Part shown: positions 42,720 through 52,921 of the stretch, in pieces
Layout: each line of letters begins with the position of its first letter
Position numbering within the stretch: the stretch's first letter is position 1
DNA from: Hymenobacter lucidus
Lineage (GTDB): Bacteria; Bacteroidota; Bacteroidia; Cytophagales; Hymenobacteraceae
Assembly: GCF_020447265.1 (NCBI RefSeq)
Contig: NZ_JAJADR010000003.1
Location: 1-64,000 of the forward strand
DNA: 64,000 nt
Reading direction: 5' to 3'
The notes under the pieces: generated by a model
The model's database searches: none
What the model was told of the DNA's origin: nothing
The model's input: the letters and a program-made list of their open reading frames with translations, nothing else
Program-made: the position numbers and the translations under genes

Positions 42720-45497
42720 ATGCGGCTTTTTTACCGATTACTCCTTTTCTTATTAGCCAGCAGCATGGGCAGCGCAGCCGTTGCGCAGCAGCTTACGCCA
42801 CCGCTCATTAGCGGCGACTTTACCAATATCCGCTTCCCGGAATTCGTCAAGCAGCTGGAGGCCAAAACGCCCTACCGCTTCTACTACCAGCCCGAAGCCC
42901 TCGATACGCTGAAGGTAAATCTGCAGGTGACGGAAAAGCCGCTGGACGCGGTGCTGCTGAGTGCGCTGCAGAAAACGCCGTTCCGCTTTGCCTTCGACAA
43001 TGAGCGCCGGGTCTATATCACGACGGGTACGGCTTTGCAGCCCAACCTGCCCGACAACTTCTTCATGCTCGAAGCCACCGATGCCGTAGCCGTAGAGGAT
43101 GAGACAGTGGTGGACGAGGATGCCAAAGCCCGCAGCAATTCCAGCACCTCGGAGCTGAAGCTGTACGAAATAGGCAAGCGGCCGGCCACGCCTGCTACCG
43201 GCAAGGTGACGCTGGCCGGCCATATCCGCGACATTAACTCGGGCGAGCCCGTTATCGGGGCGGCGGTGTTCGTCGAAACCCCAGCTACCATCGGCACGGC
43301 TACCGACCAGTTTGGCTACTACGCCCTCACGCTGCCGGCGGGCCGCTACGAGCTAAAAGTTCGGGGTATCGGCATCAAAAACACCCGCCGCCAAGTACTG
43401 CTGCACGCCAATGGCAAGCTGGAAATCGATGTGGAAGAGGACATCACGCCGCTGAAGGAAGTGATTATCGAGGCGGAGAAAGACAAGAACGTGGCGGGCA
43501 TGCAGATGGGCCTCGAGAAGCTTGATATTAAAACCATGCGGCAGGTGCCCACGGCCTTCGGCGAAACCGACATTCTGCGGGTGGTGCTGACGCTGCCGGG
43601 CGTGAAATCGGTGGGGGAAGGCAGCACTGGCATGAACGTGCGCGGCGGCGCCACCGACCAAAACCTGATCCTATTTAACGACGCCACTATTTATAATCCG
43701 GCCCACTTATTCGGTTTCTTTTCGGCCTTTAATCCGGACATTCTCAAGACGGTGGAGCTGTATAAAAGCGCCGTGCCCGCCAAATACGGCGGCCGCCTTT
43801 CGTCGGTGCTGGATATTGCCACCCGCGACGGTAACAAGAAGAAGTTTGCTGGCTCGGGCGGCATTGGCTTGATGACCAGCCGACTCACGCTGGAAGGGCC
43901 GCTGGTGAAAGATAAAAGCGCCTTTATTATTGCGGGCCGCACTAGCTATTCCGACTGGATTTTGCACCAGATACCCAACAAAACATATAAGGAAAGCTCG
44001 GCTTCTTTCTACGACCTGAATGCCCACATCAGCCACGAAATCAACGACAAAAACACCATTTACGCCACCGGCTATATCAGCCGCGACCAGTTTAAGCTGG
44101 CCACCGATACGCTCTATAAATACCTGAACCAGAACGCCAGCGTAAAATGGCAGCATAGCTTCAACAATAAGCTTTACGGGGTACTGACGGGTGCTTTCAG
44201 CGACTATCGGTACACGGTTTCCAACGAAAAAAACCCGGTAAATGCTTCCGTGCTGTCTTTCGGCCTCAAGCAGTATAACGTGCAGGCCGACTTCAGCTAT
44301 TTCCTTAATAACAAGCACACCATCGACTTCGGCGTCAACAATATTTACTACTCTGTAGCGGCCGGCAGCCTCAAGCCCATCGGCGGCGAGTCCCTGATTG
44401 AGCCGGACATTCTGCAGAATGAAAAGGCGCTGGAAAACGCTATTTATATATCCGATAAGATTGACGTGACGCCGCGCTTCGCGGTTTCACTCGGCTTGCG
44501 CTACTCTTTATTTAATGCCCTGGGGCCGCGCGACACCTACCAATACCTGCCCAATATTTCCAAGTCTGAAAACACAATAACCGACACCATTTCCTACCAA
44601 GCCGGCAAGAGCATTGCTACGTACCACGGCCCCGAATACCGGCTGTCGGCCAAATACTCGCTGTCGGATAATTCATCAGTAAAGGCCAGCTACAACCGCA
44701 TGCGTCAGTATATTCACATGCTGTCCAACACGGCTTCCATGTCGCCAACGGATATCTGGAAGCTGAGCGACGGGAATATCCGGCCCCAGATTGGCGACCA
44801 GTATTCGGTGGGCTACTACCGGAATTTCAAGTCCAATACGATTGAGACATCGGTAGAAACCTACTACAAGTCGATGCACGATTTTGTGGACTACAAAAGC
44901 GGCGCGACGCTGATTCTGAATCATCATATCGAAACCGATGTGGTAAATGCCGAGGGAAAAGCCTATGGCGTGGAGGTGATGGTGAAAAAGCTGACTGGCA
45001 AGCTCAATGGCTGGGTAAGCTACACCTACTCCCGCTCACTGGTGCGGGTGAATGCAGCTACTACCGGCGACATGGTTAACGGCGGCAAGTATTATCCCAG
45101 CAATTTCGACAAGCCCCACGACGTCACTATGATTGGCAACTACCGGTTTAGCCGGCGCTTCAGTACGTCGCTGAACTTCACTTACAATACGGGCCGCCCC
45201 ATTACGCTGCCGCTGGTAAAATACTACGTCGGCAACTCCATGCGGGTGTATTATTCGGAGCGCAATGCCTACCGCGTACCAGATTATTACCGGCTCGATT
45301 TGGCCCTCAATATTGAAGGCAACCACAAAATCAAGAAGCTGGCCCACGGCTCCTGGACGGTGGCCGTGTACAACCTAACGGGCCGTAAAAACCCGTACTC
45401 GGTTTATTTTAAAGCGGAGCAAGGCAAAATTAACGGCTATCAATTATCGATTTTTGGCCAGCCTATTCCCACGGTTACCTACAATTTCAAATTCTAG
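42720..45497 (+). CDS. TonB-dependent receptor with STN and carboxypeptidase-regulatory domains
   Basis: A 925-residue outer-membrane receptor. After the signal (MRLFYRLLLFLLASSMGSAAVA) come an STN domain (about 28-100, FTNIRFPEFVKQLEAKTPYR), a linker, a CarboxypepD-reg domain (about 160-245), the plug (about 255-375, with GVKSVGEGSTGMNVRGGATD) and the barrel, ending in an aromatic TYNFKF. STN at the N-terminus is found in receptors that signal to anti-sigma factors, but no FecR or sigma gene is in the window. There is no SusD partner. The substrate is unknown. It is followed by an MG2 protein after 93 bases. Confidence 0.9.
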   Translation: MRLFYRLLLFLLASSMGSAAVAQQLTPPLISGDFTNIRFPEFVKQLEAKTPYRFYYQPEALDTLKVNLQVTEKPLDAVLLSALQKTPFRFAFDNERRVYITTGTALQPNLPDNFFMLEATDAVAVEDETVVDEDAKARSNSSTSELKLYEIGKRPATPATGKVTLAGHIRDINSGEPVIGAAVFVETPATIGTATDQFGYYALTLPAGRYELKVRGIGIKNTRRQVLLHANGKLEIDVEEDITPLKEVIIEAEKDKNVAGMQMGLEKLDIKTMRQVPTAFGETDILRVVLTLPGVKSVGEGSTGMNVRGGATDQNLILFNDATIYNPAHLFGFFSAFNPDILKTVELYKSAVPAKYGGRLSSVLDIATRDGNKKKFAGSGGIGLMTSRLTLEGPLVKDKSAFIIAGRTSYSDWILHQIPNKTYKESSASFYDLNAHISHEINDKNTIYATGYISRDQFKLATDTLYKYLNQNASVKWQHSFNNKLYGVLTGAFSDYRYTVSNEKNPVNASVLSFGLKQYNVQADFSYFLNNKHTIDFGVNNIYYSVAAGSLKPIGGESLIEPDILQNEKALENAIYISDKIDVTPRFAVSLGLRYSLFNALGPRDTYQYLPNISKSENTITDTISYQAGKSIATYHGPEYRLSAKYSLSDNSSVKASYNRMRQYIHMLSNTASMSPTDIWKLSDGNIRPQIGDQYSVGYYRNFKSNTIETSVETYYKSMHDFVDYKSGATLILNHHIETDVVNAEGKAYGVEVMVKKLTGKLNGWVSYTYSRSLVRVNAATTGDMVNGGKYYPSNFDKPHDVTMIGNYRFSRRFSTSLNFTYNTGRPITLPLVKYYVGNSMRVYYSERNAYRVPDYYRLDLALNIEGNHKIKKLAHGSWTVAVYNLTGRKNPYSVYFKAEQGKINGYQLSIFGQPIPTVTYNFKF

Positions 45498-45590
45498 CAA
45501 GAGGCGCCAATAGCAAACTCACTCTCGGGAAATGCCCCTATTAGTTGAGTGAGGCTGCCGGTAAATACTTCTTCTCCTTATTGCCATTCC

Positions 45591-48017
45591 ATGAAGCCTG
45601 CCGCTCCTTTCTCCGTTACCCAAGCAGCCCTCCGAGTTTTTGCGGGCGGGCTGCTTTGCACCTTTGCTGCAGGCTCGGCCTACGGCCAAACGGACTCGTT
45701 GCGCACCATCAGCCGCCAGCTGAGTCGCTACAGCCAGCATAGGCTGCCGGAAAAGTTATTTCTGCACGTCGACCGGCCGTTTTATGTCGTCGGGGAAATC
45801 ATGTGGTTTAAAGTATACGCCGTCGATGGCGTATTCCACAAGCCAATGGCGGTAAGTAAAATAGCCTACGTGGAGCTGGTCGATAAGGCCCAAAAGCCGG
45901 TACTACAAGGCAAAATAGCACTGGATAAAGCCACTGGTCAGGGGTCTTTCGTGTTACCGAAAGGACTGGCTTCGGGCACTTATACCATCCGGGCTTATAC
46001 TAACTGGATGAAGAATTCGGCCCCGGAATTTTACTTCCACAGCGCCATTACCATTGTCAATACCTTTGGCTCTGTCACAATAAAGCCCGCCCAGGAAAAG
46101 GCCGAATACGATGCGCAGTTCTTTCCCGAAGGCGGCAACCTAGTGAAAGGACTGCCCAGCACCGTAGCCTTTAAAATTGCGGATCAGCTGGGTAAAGGCA
46201 TTGATGCGGCCGGTATTATCGTGGATCAGCGGGGCACCAATGTGGCGCAGTTTAAAACCCTGAAATTCGGGTTAGGCTCCTTCTCATTTACGCCCACTGA
46301 AGCCGGCACTTCCTACAGCGCCGTAATTACGCTGCCGGGTGGCCAAACCGTGACGCGGAAGCTGCCGGGCGTGGCCGAGAAAGGCTACGTGATGCACCTG
46401 AGCAACGATAACGCCGAGACGCTCACCGTATCGGTTAGAACGAATAGCGCCGACGATGCGGATGATATTTTACTGCTGGGCCACGCTCGGCATATACCGT
46501 CCGTCTCCGCTATTGGCCGGTTCAAGAATAATCAGGCCGTATTTTCCGTCCGAAAAAATGAGTTGGCGGAAGGCATTTCCCATTTCACAGTTTTCAGCGC
46601 GCAGAAGCAGCCGCTGTGTGAGCGACTCTATTTCCGCAACCCGGGGCAAAAGCTGAACGTCAGCGTCAAGACCGACAAAGCAACCTACACGACCCGGGAG
46701 AAAGTAAGCCTGCAGGTGGCTACCACCAACCCGGCCGCCCAGGCTACGCCCGCCGCGCTTTCCCTGGCGGTGTACCGGCTCGATTCACTGGCCAATCTTC
46801 CCAGCAGCAACATCAACAGCTACCTGTGGTTAGCCTCCGACGTGAAGGGCCGAATCGAAAACCCCGATTACTATTTCAGCACAGCGCCCGAGGCTGAGCA
46901 GGCCGCCGACAACCTGATGCTGACCCAGGGCTGGAGCCGCTTCCGCTGGACGGATGTGCTGGCGGCTAAAACGCCGGAAATCAAATTCTACCCGGAAACG
47001 AGCGGCCACTGGATTCAGGGCAAACTGACCAAATCAGCTACCGGCCAGCCCGCCCCCAACGTGCCCGTATACCTGTCGAGCCCCAGCCGGCAGGCCCGCC
47101 TGTATAACTGCATTAGCAAGCCGGATGGCACCATTCAGTTTGAAATGCGGGATTTTTATGGGCCTAAGGAAATTATTGTGCAGAACAATACCCAGCTCGA
47201 CAGCTCCTACCGGGCCGAAATCTACTCCCCGTTTTCGGCGCAGTATGCCGCCGGGCAGGTGGTGCCGTTTAAGTTCTCGGAGTTTTTCCGGCCCGAAATA
47301 GCGCAGCGCCACGTCCAGTCGCAGCTGCAAACCGCGTATTACAAAAAGCTTAACTCGCGTTACAAGCTACCCGCCAACGACAGCGTGGCCTTTTACGGCA
47401 AGCCCGACGAAACGTACCTGCTCGACGCGTTTACCCGCTTCAAAGTAATGGAAGAAGTGATGCGCGAATACGTGCCGGGCGTACTGGTCCGGATTCGCAA
47501 AGACGGGTTCCACTTCCAGGTAATGGACCACCTGAATAAGACTGTGATGGTCGACAACCCGATGGTGCTGCTGGATGGCGTACCTATTTTCGACATCGAC
47601 AAAGTAGTAGCCCTCGACCCGCTCAAGATTCAGAAGCTGGAAGTCATTACCAGTAACTATTTCCACGGCCGGGAAGTGTACCGCGGGTTGGTGAGCTACA
47701 CCACCTACAAAGGCGACCTGGGCAGCTACAAGCTTGACCCGCACGCGCTGCTGCAGGAATACGAAGGCCTGCAGCTGCAGCGCGAGTTCTACTCGCCCCG
47801 CTACGAGACGGACCCGGCCAAGCAAAGCCGCCAGCCCGATTTCCGCAACCTGCTCTACTGGAACCCCGACGTAACGACCTCGGCCGGCCGCAGTACAGAG
47901 CTGGACTTCTACACCGCCGACCAGCCCGGCAAATACCTGGTGGTAGTGCAGGGCATGACGGCCAACGGCCATGCCGGCAGCACGCGCTACACGTTTGAGG
48001 TGAAGCAGGCTTTGTAG
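45591..48017 (+). CDS. Large secreted MG2 / TonB-plug-like protein
   Basis: An 808-residue secreted protein with a signal peptide (RVFAGGLLCTFAAGSAYG). The first part has a macroglobulin-like MG2 domain (about 45-150, KLFLHVDRPFYVVGEIMWFK), followed by further beta sandwiches. Near the C-terminus, MVLLDGVPIFDIDKVVALDP and KIQKLEVITSNYF resemble the plug of TonB receptors, although no barrel follows. This combination is known in Bacteroidota proteins of unknown role next to receptors. No thioester motif is seen, so it is not a protease trap. It is likely a periplasmic or surface partner of the receptor before it. Confidence 0.75.
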   Translation: MKPAAPFSVTQAALRVFAGGLLCTFAAGSAYGQTDSLRTISRQLSRYSQHRLPEKLFLHVDRPFYVVGEIMWFKVYAVDGVFHKPMAVSKIAYVELVDKAQKPVLQGKIALDKATGQGSFVLPKGLASGTYTIRAYTNWMKNSAPEFYFHSAITIVNTFGSVTIKPAQEKAEYDAQFFPEGGNLVKGLPSTVAFKIADQLGKGIDAAGIIVDQRGTNVAQFKTLKFGLGSFSFTPTEAGTSYSAVITLPGGQTVTRKLPGVAEKGYVMHLSNDNAETLTVSVRTNSADDADDILLLGHARHIPSVSAIGRFKNNQAVFSVRKNELAEGISHFTVFSAQKQPLCERLYFRNPGQKLNVSVKTDKATYTTREKVSLQVATTNPAAQATPAALSLAVYRLDSLANLPSSNINSYLWLASDVKGRIENPDYYFSTAPEAEQAADNLMLTQGWSRFRWTDVLAAKTPEIKFYPETSGHWIQGKLTKSATGQPAPNVPVYLSSPSRQARLYNCISKPDGTIQFEMRDFYGPKEIIVQNNTQLDSSYRAEIYSPFSAQYAAGQVVPFKFSEFFRPEIAQRHVQSQLQTAYYKKLNSRYKLPANDSVAFYGKPDETYLLDAFTRFKVMEEVMREYVPGVLVRIRKDGFHFQVMDHLNKTVMVDNPMVLLDGVPIFDIDKVVALDPLKIQKLEVITSNYFHGREVYRGLVSYTTYKGDLGSYKLDPHALLQEYEGLQLQREFYSPRYETDPAKQSRQPDFRNLLYWNPDVTTSAGRSTELDFYTADQPGKYLVVVQGMTANGHAGSTRYTFEVKQAL

Positions 48018-48043
48018 TCAGGCTTTTTCCGAAGACTATCAAC

Positions 48044-48084
48044 AAAAAGGCCCGCCGCATTCCTCGAATGCGGCGGGCCTTTTT
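48044..48084. terminator. Bidirectional terminator
   Basis: 18-bp perfect stem (48044-48061 with 48067-48084) with a 5-base loop, flanked by A and T runs. It separates the MG2 gene (plus) from the aldehyde dehydrogenase gene (minus), which are convergent. Confidence 0.88.
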
Positions 48085-48109
48085 ACGCTTTACGGGTTAA
48101 ACCGGCAGC

Positions 48110-49654
48110 CTACACTTTTTCGGGCAGCAGCGTGGCGTCCACGTAGTTGCCAAGCACGGGCTGGTTGGCGTCGCCTTGGGTTACTGCTTCTACCAGCAGC
48201 TTACCGCCCACGAAAGCGCCTTTCCAGGATTCGCCGAGGCCGCCGAAAACTTCTTCCCGGTCGCCGCGCGAGCGGAGCTTATTCACGCCCATTTTAAAGG
48301 CGCGGATTTCTTTGGACGTACGCTGGGCCCACTTTTCGTCGTCGGAGGCCAGGGCACCTACCAGGGCACCGTTACTGATGTTCATTTCGCCCACCAGCTC
48401 CTCTACCCTATCCACGAGTACGATGCTGTCGATAGGGCCGAAGGGCTCCTTGAAGTACAGCTCGCTCTGGCGGGGCAGGTTTACCAGAGCCCGGGGGGCG
48501 CGGTAGGCACTCATATCCTGGCCGGGCAGAAACAGGCTTTCGTCGAGCTTGCCCTGAAACACGGGCGTGGCGCCGGTTTTCAGCGCATCGGCGTAGAGCC
48601 GGTCAAGGTCTTCGGCCTGGGCTTTGTTGATAACGGGGCCAAAGGCCAGCTCCGGCAGTTTGTCGCCGGGGCTGTCGACGAGCGTGGGGTTGCCCACTTT
48701 CAGGCTTTTCACGGCTTCCCAGTAGGTTTCCAGGAACTGCGGAAACAGGCTGCGCTGCACCACGAAACGCACGTAGGCCGTGCAGCGCTGCTTGCCGTAG
48801 TCGTAGCCCTTCTTGAGCTGGTCGGCCATGCTGTTCCAGTCCGAGTAGTCCCAGATGCCGTAGGTATTCACGCCTTCCATTTCGAGCATGTAACGCTTGT
48901 GCTCCGAACTGAGGGCGTCGGCAATGTTGCGGCCGTTGTAGCGGCCACCCACGAAGCTGAGGCAATCCACGGCGTCGTTTTTCACCAGCACCTCGCTCAG
49001 TTCACCACCGCCGCCGCTCACGAGCGTGACTGGCAGGCCGCAGCGGCGGGCAATGGCGAAGGCAAAGCTTAGGGAAATAAAGCCGCCGTCGGTGGGCGTT
49101 TTAGCAATAACCGAGTTGCCGCACAGCACCTGCACCAGCACCGCGTGCAGCAGCACCGAATGCGGGTAGTTCCAGGAAGCAATATTAGACACCAGGCCCA
49201 GCGGCTTGCGTGTGCCCAGCATACCTTCGATGTTATCCACGTACCATTGCACGCCCTCAATGGCGCGGTCAATGTCGGTGAAGCCCAGCTTGTAGGTTTT
49301 GCCGATTTCCCACATCAGCAGCTTGCCTACCAGTTCTACGTGGGGCCGCAGCTGGTTGAGACATTCCTGCACTTTCTCGCGGCGGGCGTCTAGGTCGGTG
49401 GCGGCCCAGGCGGCGGCTTCGCCTTTGGCGAATTGCACGGCTTTCAGCGCGGTTTCGCGGTTCAGCATCGGCATCCAACCCAGCTGCGTACCGTCAATGG
49501 ACGAGGTGAACTCGCGGGGCGTGCCCGGCTGCTGCCAGCGGCCTTCCATCAGGTTCTGGAACTTGCCGTCCTGGGTGAAGATTTCGGGCGTAATCTGCTT
49601 GACCTGATTCAGCAAGGAGCCGAATTCCACCGCGGGCGAAATGATTTTGGGCAT
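48110..49654 (-). CDS. Aldehyde dehydrogenase family protein
   Basis: A 514-residue NAD(P)-dependent ALDH. The catalytic Cys is seen in GKQRCTAYVRF and the general-base Glu in LEMEGVN, where most relatives have LELGGK; SWNYPHSVLL is the NAD/substrate helix region and KEPFGPIDSIV the usual C-terminal motif. The unusual active-site strand puts it away from the common ALDH groups, and I cannot name the substrate. It lies downstream of fbp on the uronate-cluster strand, with an 89-base gap, so its membership in the cluster is uncertain. Confidence 0.88.
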   Translation of the reverse strand: MPKIISPAVEFGSLLNQVKQITPEIFTQDGKFQNLMEGRWQQPGTPREFTSSIDGTQLGWMPMLNRETALKAVQFAKGEAAAWAATDLDARREKVQECLNQLRPHVELVGKLLMWEIGKTYKLGFTDIDRAIEGVQWYVDNIEGMLGTRKPLGLVSNIASWNYPHSVLLHAVLVQVLCGNSVIAKTPTDGGFISLSFAFAIARRCGLPVTLVSGGGGELSEVLVKNDAVDCLSFVGGRYNGRNIADALSSEHKRYMLEMEGVNTYGIWDYSDWNSMADQLKKGYDYGKQRCTAYVRFVVQRSLFPQFLETYWEAVKSLKVGNPTLVDSPGDKLPELAFGPVINKAQAEDLDRLYADALKTGATPVFQGKLDESLFLPGQDMSAYRAPRALVNLPRQSELYFKEPFGPIDSIVLVDRVEELVGEMNISNGALVGALASDDEKWAQRTSKEIRAFKMGVNKLRSRGDREEVFGGLGESWKGAFVGGKLLVEAVTQGDANQPVLGNYVDATLLPEKV

Positions 49655-49743
49655 GAAAAAGACGTAAAGGTGTTGGATTGGACCAGGCGGGTGGGACCAG
49701 CGGGGTACGCTACTGCAGAAGACTATTCGCGAATAAAAATGTT

Positions 49744-50784
49744 TTAGCCGGCTTGACCAACCCCAGCCGCCGGAACGGCCTCGGCGACCATGCAGGCCAC
49801 CAGGTCATCCACCATGTCGGAGGAGCCGATGAAGAGCGGGGCGCGCTGGTGATAGTCGACGGGGGCAATGTCGAGCACGGCCTCGGTGCCGGCCAGGGCC
49901 TTGCCGCCCGCCTGCTCGATGAGGAAGGCCAGCGGGTAGCCTTCGTAGAGCAGGCGCAGCTTGCCGTTGGTGTTCTTGGCCGTGGGCGGATAGAGGTAGA
50001 TACCGCCTTTAAACAGATTCCGGTGGTAATCGGCTACCAATGAGCCGATGTAGCGGCCACTGTAGCGCCGCTCCTTGCACTGGGTGAGGTAGCTGCGCAC
50101 CCACTCGGGGTAGTCGTACCAGTTGCCTTCGTTGCAGGAAAACGTGGTGCCCTGCTCAGGGATTTTTACGCCGTCGTGGGAAAGGAAAAACTCGCCCAGG
50201 GAATGCTCATACGTAAAGCAGGCCACACCGTGCCCGGTACTATACACGAGCATCGTGCTGGAGCCGTAGAGGATGTAGCCCGCGCCCACCTGCTTGCGGC
50301 CGCCCTGCAGAAAGTCTTCCTTGGTAGCCTTGGTGCCGATGGGCGACACGCGCCGGTAGATGCTAAAAATGGTACCGATGCTGACGTTGACATCAATATT
50401 TGAGGAGCCGTCGAGTGGGTCCATGGCTACCACGTAGCGGCCCTGGTCATTGCCGGTGTGAATGATTTCGTCGTCTTCCTCAGAGAGAATGGCGCAGGCC
50501 TCGCCCCCGTTTTTCAGGGCCCGAATGAAGCGAATGTTGGCTACCACATCGAGCTTCTGCTGCTGCTCACCCTGCACGTTCTGGGCACCGTAGTTGCCGG
50601 TAATGTCCATCAGGCCGGCCCGGTTGATTTCCCGGTTCACGATTTTGGCGGCCAGGGCCATGTCGCGCAGCAGCTGGCTCAGCTCGCCGGTAGCGAAGGG
50701 AAATTCCGCCTGCTTGCGCATAATGTAGCGGTCCAGGGTAGTGCCGACGGGACTGGCGAGCGTATTTTCTTGGGGTGAGGTCAT
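49744..50784 (-). CDS. fbp: Fructose-1,6-bisphosphatase class 1
   Basis: A 346-residue FBPase of the class 1 family: the N-terminal helices, [10 protein letters not shown], and the metal signature [11 protein letters not shown] (about 115-125) are present, as is the later [20 protein letters not shown] motif. It hydrolyses fructose-1,6-bisphosphate to fructose-6-phosphate, the controlled step of gluconeogenesis. Its place after the uronate genes suits growth on pyruvate and triose phosphate from KDPG, when hexose phosphate must be remade. Distance to the upstream gene is 268 bases, so it may have its own promoter. Confidence 0.97.
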   Translation of the reverse strand: MTSPQENTLASPVGTTLDRYIMRKQAEFPFATGELSQLLRDMALAAKIVNREINRAGLMDITGNYGAQNVQGEQQQKLDVVANIRFIRALKNGGEACAILSEEDDEIIHTGNDQGRYVVAMDPLDGSSNIDVNVSIGTIFSIYRRVSPIGTKATKEDFLQGGRKQVGAGYILYGSSTMLVYSTGHGVACFTYEHSLGEFFLSHDGVKIPEQGTTFSCNEGNWYDYPEWVRSYLTQCKERRYSGRYIGSLVADYHRNLFKGGIYLYPPTAKNTNGKLRLLYEGYPLAFLIEQAGGKALAGTEAVLDIAPVDYHQRAPLFIGSSDMVDDLVACMVAEAVPAAGVGQAG

Positions 50785-51052
50785 GGGTGGAATTGGTAGA
50801 GTTCAGGCAACATGTTAGCGTGCTTCCCCGCCCGAGGAATCAATAAGCGTAGGTAAAACCAGAGTTTTGGACATTGGCAACCAAGGGCAGGGCGGCAAAT
50901 AGCGCCAGCAAGGTACGCCACGAATTGCGGAAACGATTGCGCAGAATGGATTCTAAGCCGCCGCTTGAGCGGTGCAATACCTAGGTTTCCGGTGAATTAG
51001 TCGTTCCGGTTTCCCTGCTTAACCAAGCGGAGAAACCGAAACAAGACCGTGC

Positions 51053-51529
51053 TTAGCTTTTAGCCTCGGGCTGCTTCTGGGACTGCCAGAGCACTACCTG
51101 CCAGCCTTTTTTGGCGTCTTTCACCTGCACCACCACATACTTGAGGTGGGCAACGTTGGGCGTGCCATCGGGCTTGTTGGGCTGGTAAATAGTGATGGTG
51201 CCATTGACCACGGCCGCTTTGCCATCGTTGTAGGCCCGCACGTTCAGGGCTTCCACGTCGATTTTATCGTACACGCTCTTGCCGTCCCGGATGCTCTGGA
51301 TGTAGTCCTGCTTGCCGTTCTGCTTGCCGTTGGAGTGCGTGTACACCAGGTCGTCGGCGAAGAATTTCTCCAGCAGGGCGTAGTCCTTTTTCACCTGGGC
51401 CTCGAAGCGCTGCCGCTCCAGGGCTTCCACTTCTTTGGCAGCGGCCATATCTTTCTTGTTGGTGGTAGTTTGGGCAAAAGCCGCCGCGCCGAGCACGAGC
51501 AGCAGGGCAAACGTGAGGATTCGTTTCAT
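51053..51529 (-). CDS. Secreted NTF2-like / DUF4440 protein
   Basis: A 158-residue protein with a signal peptide (MKRILTFALLLVLGAAAFA) and a single NTF2-like domain: helix EVEALERQRFEAQVKKDYALL, KFFADDLVYTHSNGK, and end strands KYVVVQVKDAKKGWQVVLW. Such DUF4440 folds bind small ligands or act as isomerases; here the role is unknown. It starts 30 bases downstream of the ExuT-like gene, so is likely in the operon. Confidence 0.8.
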   Translation of the reverse strand: MKRILTFALLLVLGAAAFAQTTTNKKDMAAAKEVEALERQRFEAQVKKDYALLEKFFADDLVYTHSNGKQNGKQDYIQSIRDGKSVYDKIDVEALNVRAYNDGKAAVVNGTITIYQPNKPDGTPNVAHLKYVVVQVKDAKKGWQVVLWQSQKQPEAKS

Positions 51530-51559
51530 GAGTCGGTGGGGAATTCTACGGGTGGCAGA

Positions 51560-52921
51560 TTACGCGTCGATGTCGATTTTCTTCATGCGCGGCGCCAGGA
51601 AGTGCATCAGCACCCAAGCCAGCAGGTAAGCTGCGCCGCAAATCCAGAACATGATGAAGTAGGCCTTGTCGAGCTGTCCGATGCTTTCGTAGTGCACAAA
51701 CATGCGCTTCTGCACCAGGGCCGTGAGGGCAATGCCGCCCAGACCACCGGCCATACCGCCGATACCCGTCACCGAAGCCACGGCCCGTTTGGGGAACATA
51801 TCCGACACGGTAGTGAAGATGTTGGCACTCCAGGCCTGGTGCGCCGCCGCCGCAATACCGATAACCAATACGGCCAGCCACATATCGACCTGCCCCAGCT
51901 TCTGGGCAAACACAATCGGGAACACGCAGAGGGCAATGAGCAGCATCGAGGTTTTGCGGGCTTTGAAAGCGGGCCAGCCGTTCTTGATGAAGTTCATCGG
52001 AATCCAGCCGCCGCCGATGCTGCCGATGCTCGACAGAATGTACACTACCGCTACCGGCAATGATACGGCAGTGCCTTTCAGACCGTACTGCTTGTTGAGG
52101 AAATCGGGCAACCAGAACAGGTAGAACCACCAGATGGGGTCGGTCAGGAACTTGCCCAGCACGAAGGCCCAGGTTTGGCGATACGTCAGCAGCTTAAACC
52201 ACGACACTTTCGGCTGCGTTTCCACGGCTACGGCGGCCAAATCGTCCACGTCGGAGTGGATGTAGTCGAACTCGGCTTTGGTGAGCTTAGCGTGACGGGC
52301 CGGTACTTCGTAAAGCCAGAACCACAGAATCAGCCACACGAAACCCAGGGCGCCAGTAATGATGAAAGCCCACTGCCAGCCGATAGATTCGGCAATCAGC
52401 GGCACCGACAGCGGCGCGATGATGGCGCCGACGTTGGAGCCTGAGTTGAAAATACCAGTGGCCAAAGCCCGCTCCTTCTGCGGAAACCACTCGGCCGTGG
52501 TTTTGATGGCAGCCGGGAAGTTGCCGGCTTCCGTGACGCCCAGAAAGGCCCGGGCCACGCTAAAGCCCAGCGTGCTGCTCACGAAGGCGTGGCCAATGGC
52601 GGCTAGGCTCCACAGAAACGTCGACAGCGCGTAGCCCATCTTGGTGCCGAGCTTGTCGATGACGCGGCCCACGCCCAGCATGCCGAGCGAGTAGGCCAGT
52701 TTGAAGGCAATTTCGATGTTGGCGTAGTCGCCCGAATTCCACTTGAATTCCACCTCCAGGTAGGGCTTGAGCAGCGAAATAACGGCCCGGTCGAGGTAGT
52801 TGACCGTAGTGGCGAAAAACACCAGGGAGCAGATGGTCCACCGGTATCGGCCCATGACGGAATTGTCCAGGGAGGGCGGGTTGGGCACGGCTGGGGGGAT
52901 AACCGAGGCTGTTTTCATCAC
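51560..52921 (-). CDS. exuT: Hexuronate MFS transporter, ExuT-like
   Basis: A 453-residue MFS permease of the anion:cation symporter branch (ExuT/GudP). The motifs NYLDRAVISLLKP, YSLGMLGVGRVIDKLG and FLGVTEAGNFPAAIKTTAEW are those of hexuronate transporters, with 12 predicted membrane segments. It would bring galacturonate or glucuronate into the cell. It overlaps the aldolase gene by 4 bases (ATGA), so the two are co-translated, with the aldolase first. Substrate assigned from family and cluster context. Confidence 0.92.
   Translation of the reverse strand: MMKTASVIPPAVPNPPSLDNSVMGRYRWTICSLVFFATTVNYLDRAVISLLKPYLEVEFKWNSGDYANIEIAFKLAYSLGMLGVGRVIDKLGTKMGYALSTFLWSLAAIGHAFVSSTLGFSVARAFLGVTEAGNFPAAIKTTAEWFPQKERALATGIFNSGSNVGAIIAPLSVPLIAESIGWQWAFIITGALGFVWLILWFWLYEVPARHAKLTKAEFDYIHSDVDDLAAVAVETQPKVSWFKLLTYRQTWAFVLGKFLTDPIWWFYLFWLPDFLNKQYGLKGTAVSLPVAVVYILSSIGSIGGGWIPMNFIKNGWPAFKARKTSMLLIALCVFPIVFAQKLGQVDMWLAVLVIGIAAAAHQAWSANIFTTVSDMFPKRAVASVTGIGGMAGGLGGIALTALVQKRMFVHYESIGQLDKAYFIMFWICGAAYLLAWVLMHFLAPRMKKIDIDA

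Noticed and set aside
45591..48017. Alpha-2-macroglobulin-type protease trap
   Set aside because: No CxEQ thioester motif, too short, and a plug-like C-terminal motif points to a receptor partner.
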